From assembly GCA_903932805.1 (NCBI GenBank), contig CAIZHO010000494.1, positions 1-6,987 of the forward strand: a DNA stretch of 6,987 bases, written 5' to 3'. Under the pieces are notes generated by a model. That model did not search any database, was not told where the DNA came from, and saw nothing but the letters and a program-made list of their open reading frames with translations. Origin of the DNA: an uncultured Roseiflexaceae bacterium. Its GTDB lineage: Bacteria; Chloroflexota; Chloroflexia; Chloroflexales; Roseiflexaceae. Position 1 is the stretch's first letter. Every line of letters begins with the position of its first letter. Position numbers and translations under genes: made by a program. Below are positions 4,596 to 6,987 of this stretch, in pieces.

Positions 4596-6845
4596 TCAAT
4601 TGGGCGCGCAGTACGCTGCTGAATCTGCCATGCGAAAGATCCAATACCGACCATATTGGCTCAGCGGTACAAGGCTCTTGTCGGGCGGGACAAGCTCGTT
4701 TGACCACAGCAACCAATCCGGTTGGGCATCGCATATCATCCGAGCATCAACGGGATACTGGGTGGTACGGATCACGACACGGTCTGACAGGACCGAGTAC
4801 TTGCCTGCAGGTGATTCTGCAGGGACCAGGACGCCGAGGCGGCTGGGTTGCAACAGCTGCAATGCAGAAAGCGCTTGGTACTCGTCTTGCGGTTGCCCGA
4901 CGCGAACCTGCATTGCCGTCTGCATGACACCAACGACAATCCCCGCCAGCAATGCGCCTGCAATCACAATGCCATGTATTTTGGGAACACGGCCTACCAC
5001 TGCGCGCAACCCATCAACTGCGGTAATCGCTGCCACGATGGTCAGGGGCAGCATCATCCGAGGCAAGATAAACGCAATTGCTGATACTGCGACAAACCCC
5101 GCTGCCCACACAACCAACACAAGGCGCTTCGTGTCTATCGTTTTTGTGACGACGCGCAGACCAATCCACACCAAACCGATGGTACTCAACCAGTGGAATG
5201 GGACCGTCAACATCCGTAACCAGAGGCCTTTGTCATACTGGTTTGGGGTCGCTCCGGTACCGAACACTCCCACAACGGTGTTCCACCATGAGCGTACAAA
5301 CCGTGCTGGATCATTCAACACCACGTCCATCAACGGGATGTTGTCGGGGACATCTGCCCACCGGCCCCAGTCCATATTTCCATAGATTGCAAGCCAGCTG
5401 TTTTTTGCCTGTAACTGATAGAACAATTGCCCGCTATCACGCATGTTGACAAACAGTTGCGGTGCGGCCAGACAGAACCAGCCGAGTCCAATCAGGGTGA
5501 GGATTTGCACGCGATCTCGTCCGGTTGTCGCTGACATCCACAGTGCAACGGCGATGGGGATCCAGAGCACCAACCCGGTATGTCTGATTATGTAGGCACT
5601 GCCGGCAGCAACACCAACGACACACCAGCGAAGCCGTGCCGCAGGTGCGCTCATTGCCCAGAGGATGGCGGCGAGTGTCGCCGTCGTTGCTGCGGTGAAG
5701 GTCATATCGCTCCCGACGAGGAGCGCATACTCACCAAAAAAGCTGCTTCCTGCCAGGAGCGCCACAACGCCCGCGTCCCAGCCACGACCACAGACCGAAC
5801 GAGCAATGACCCAACTCGCACACAGCGTGAGCGTTGCCGCAACGATTGCCCATATCAGTGCCGTCACAAAAACGTCGTATCCACCGATGATGCGTCCCAG
5901 CCAGAGGACTGCCGGGTAGCCATATTGATAGAACGCATCGGCGCGGAATACCTCTGAAGCACGGTCGCTGCGGCTAGCAAACGCGCGGAAATCTTTCTCG
6001 ACACCGGGTACGACCAGAGTCAGGTGGCTCCGCTGTACGACCGTCATCGCAACACACCAAATGCCGATTCCTGCAGCGATGTAGCGCTCTTGAGTGCGCT
6101 CCCAATGGGCTGATATCCGTTCCCGGTTACGCCAAAAAATGATGGAAAGCATTACACCAGTCGCCCATACGAGTACCGACGGCCAGACCAGGACTTGATG
6201 CAATGGGTACCGTATACACAACAATACAAGCACATTCGGCACCCCGGCAGCGAGGACGATTCGGCCATACCTCCCCGCCCAGTGCATCGGTACTAGATGC
6301 GCAAAAAGAAGCGCAACCAGCATCGTCAGCACGGCCATGCTGGGATATGGCAGGGCGAACCACGCGCTTTGGTAGGTCAGCGTATCGATGAGTACGCCGA
6401 CGTTCCGCAAGTCCCCTTTTTGCCAGGGGGACACAGCTGATCCAAAAACGACCGGCGTATCTGTCAATTTGGTGAGTGCGATGGGCAACTGCACAGTGAT
6501 TTCATTCCACGCATACGGGGCGTTGAATGTGTGCGTCGTAGTGGTCCCGGTTGTCTCTATTGTGAGCGTTTTGGTGATTGGTGATGCAACTCGTATTGTC
6601 AGTGTCGATGGCATCCCAATCAGCGGGAGCCGTAGGGCTGCGTTTGCACCTGACCACCGTACGCGGCCGTCACTGCCGAAAGAATCAGGCGAAGCCTGTT
6701 GTTCAAAAAAACCTTGGAGGTATGCACTGTCGTACCCGCCGATGTCCACCACGTGGCGTGTGGGAACTGCATGGATCAACAGGCTGAGTATGAGTGCACA
6801 GATGAGGATGGCGAATGCTTCGAGCGGGAGTTTAAAGCGTGGCAT
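4596..6845 (-). CDS. GT-C-type membrane glycosyltransferase with extracytoplasmic beta-rich N-terminal domain
   Basis: Product of 749 aa, not assignable to a named enzyme. Residues 9-26 are the first membrane helix. Residues 30-160 are hydrophilic and beta-rich (RVRWSGANAALRLPL, repeated TLTI strands) and should form a jelly-roll-like domain outside the membrane. From about 168 there are some 11-12 helices. The stretch 283-320 (EKDFRAF, then YQYGYPAVLWLGRIIGG) resembles the first outer loop of GT-C enzymes, with E283/D285 as candidate catalytic acids, and GSDMTFTAA (378-386) fits the usual later SD motif. Residues 645-749 are a soluble C-terminal domain. Such enzymes transfer sugars from polyprenyl-phosphate donors to outer-face acceptors, which fits the GT2 gene next door. 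The start is the ATG at 6845 after TAAGGAG (6855-6849), only 3 nt away; a GTG at 6869 in the same frame is an alternative. Confidence 0.8.
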   Translation of the reverse strand: MPRFKLPLEAFAILICALILSLLIHAVPTRHVVDIGGYDSAYLQGFFEQQASPDSFGSDGRVRWSGANAALRLPLIGMPSTLTIRVASPITKTLTIETTGTTTTHTFNAPYAWNEITVQLPIALTKLTDTPVVFGSAVSPWQKGDLRNVGVLIDTLTYQSAWFALPYPSMAVLTMLVALLFAHLVPMHWAGRYGRIVLAAGVPNVLVLLCIRYPLHQVLVWPSVLVWATGVMLSIIFWRNRERISAHWERTQERYIAAGIGIWCVAMTVVQRSHLTLVVPGVEKDFRAFASRSDRASEVFRADAFYQYGYPAVLWLGRIIGGYDVFVTALIWAIVAATLTLCASWVIARSVCGRGWDAGVVALLAGSSFFGEYALLVGSDMTFTAATTATLAAILWAMSAPAARLRWCVVGVAAGSAYIIRHTGLVLWIPIAVALWMSATTGRDRVQILTLIGLGWFCLAAPQLFVNMRDSGQLFYQLQAKNSWLAIYGNMDWGRWADVPDNIPLMDVVLNDPARFVRSWWNTVVGVFGTGATPNQYDKGLWLRMLTVPFHWLSTIGLVWIGLRVVTKTIDTKRLVLVVWAAGFVAVSAIAFILPRMMLPLTIVAAITAVDGLRAVVGRVPKIHGIVIAGALLAGIVVGVMQTAMQVRVGQPQDEYQALSALQLLQPSRLGVLVPAESPAGKYSVLSDRVVIRTTQYPVDARMICDAQPDWLLWSNELVPPDKSLVPLSQYGRYWIFRMADSAAYCAPN

Positions 6846-6852
6846 ATACTCC

Positions 6853-6881
6853 TTAGCAAAGACGTGCACTATGGTATAATA
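6853..6881. promoter_or_regulatory. Symmetric -10 element, candidate bidirectional promoter
   Basis: The plus strand reads TATAATA at 6875-6881. This gives a perfect TATAAT for the rightward gene (6875-6880, with TTAGCA at 6853-6858, 16 bp upstream, as a 4-of-6 -35 match) and TATTAT (5 of 6) for the leftward operon (6881-6876). Predicted start sites are near 6887 (plus) and 6869 (minus), 18 bp apart. Leader lengths would be about 39 nt to the ATG at 6926 and 24 nt to the ATG at 6845. No good -35 box is seen for the leftward direction. Confidence 0.45.
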
Positions 6882-6925
6882 CGACACGTTATCAGAATTT
6901 GCATGTTGCACCATGGAGCATACAG

Positions 6926-6987
6926 ATGGCACGACTATCTCGCGCAGACCGTAAGCGCATCAACGCCCGATCAAACTCCGCACTGCC
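6926..6987 (+). CDS. Unidentified gene, first 20 codons (runs off right edge)
   Basis: An ATG at 6926 opens a frame to the right edge, starting MARLSRADRKRINARSNSAL. GGAG (6915-6918) lies 7 nt upstream and a TATAAT box is 45 nt upstream, so this is a convincing gene start, divergent from the membrane-glycan operon. The visible N-terminus is strongly basic and hydrophilic, as in the cytosolic tail of a membrane protein or a nucleic-acid-binding protein. Too little is present to name a family. Another frame beginning at the ATG at 6903 is also open but has no ribosome-binding site. Confidence 0.55.
   Translation, partial: MARLSRADRKRINARSNSAL

Noticed and set aside
4667..4679. Shared 13-base string (CGGTACAAGGCTC) with positions 2-14
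   Set aside because: Both copies are on the coding strand complement of a Ser-Leu-Val-Pro tetrapeptide in unrelated proteins, so this is chance or codon coincidence, not a repeat element.
4600..5385. Plus-strand 261-codon open frame opposite the GT-C gene
   Set aside because: It mirrors conserved coding sequence on the minus strand, has low-complexity Thr/Arg/Pro-rich composition and no ribosome-binding site.

Overview
The window holds five complete protein-coding genes of an envelope/metabolic neighbourhood, two complete soluble-enzyme genes among them counted separately below, and two genes cut by the window edges. Base composition is moderate (roughly half G+C) with uniform codon use, Shine-Dalgarno signals and sigma70-type -10 boxes, so the source is an ordinary bacterial chromosome. 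The group III (GGEGT/PKTIDND) phosphofructokinase, the RCC1-repeat secreted protein, the YtkA/FixH-type lipoprotein and the large membrane protein with an extracytoplasmic beta-rich N-terminal domain fit a member of the Chloroflexota (Chloroflexia). This is an inference from protein style; no marker gene is present to prove it.

Layout. (1) Positions 2-271, minus strand: the 5' part of a gene for a secreted RCC1-repeat protein, with a signal peptide, running off the left edge. (2) Positions 272-409: a divergent intergenic region containing an imperfect palindrome and a candidate promoter placed so that the next gene could be leaderless. (3) Positions 410-1099, plus: a HAD-family phosphatase-like hydrolase. 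(4) Positions 1199-2257, plus: a 6-phosphofructokinase with its own TATAAT box and a leader of about 80 nt. (5) Positions 2261-2301: a strong hairpin serving as terminator between convergent units. (6) Positions 6845 down to 2300, minus: a tight four-gene operon encoding, in order of transcription, a 749-aa GT-C-type membrane glycosyltransferase, a 300-aa DPM1-like GT2 glycosyltransferase with two C-terminal membrane helices, a 324-aa flippase-like (LPG_synthase_TM/UPF0104) membrane protein, and a 127-aa YtkA/FixH-like lipoprotein. (7) Positions 6846-6925: a divergent promoter region with a symmetric -10 element. (8) From 6926, plus: the first 20 codons of an unidentified gene.

Working together: HAD hydrolase and phosphofructokinase act on cytosolic phosphorylated metabolites and are neighbours rather than a shown pathway. 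The minus-strand operon reads as an envelope glycosylation cassette. The GT2 enzyme would charge a polyprenyl phosphate with a sugar on the cytosolic face, the GT-C enzyme would use such a lipid-linked sugar on the outer face, and the flippase-like protein would have a lipid-related membrane role. The small lipoprotein is translationally linked to it but belongs to a family usually associated with copper or cytochrome oxidase assembly, so its place here is unexplained.

Several natural gene starts are shorter than the longest open frames; the starts given here follow Shine-Dalgarno sites, signal sequences and family N-termini. There is no RNA gene, mobile element, CRISPR array or gene-free stretch longer than 300 bases.
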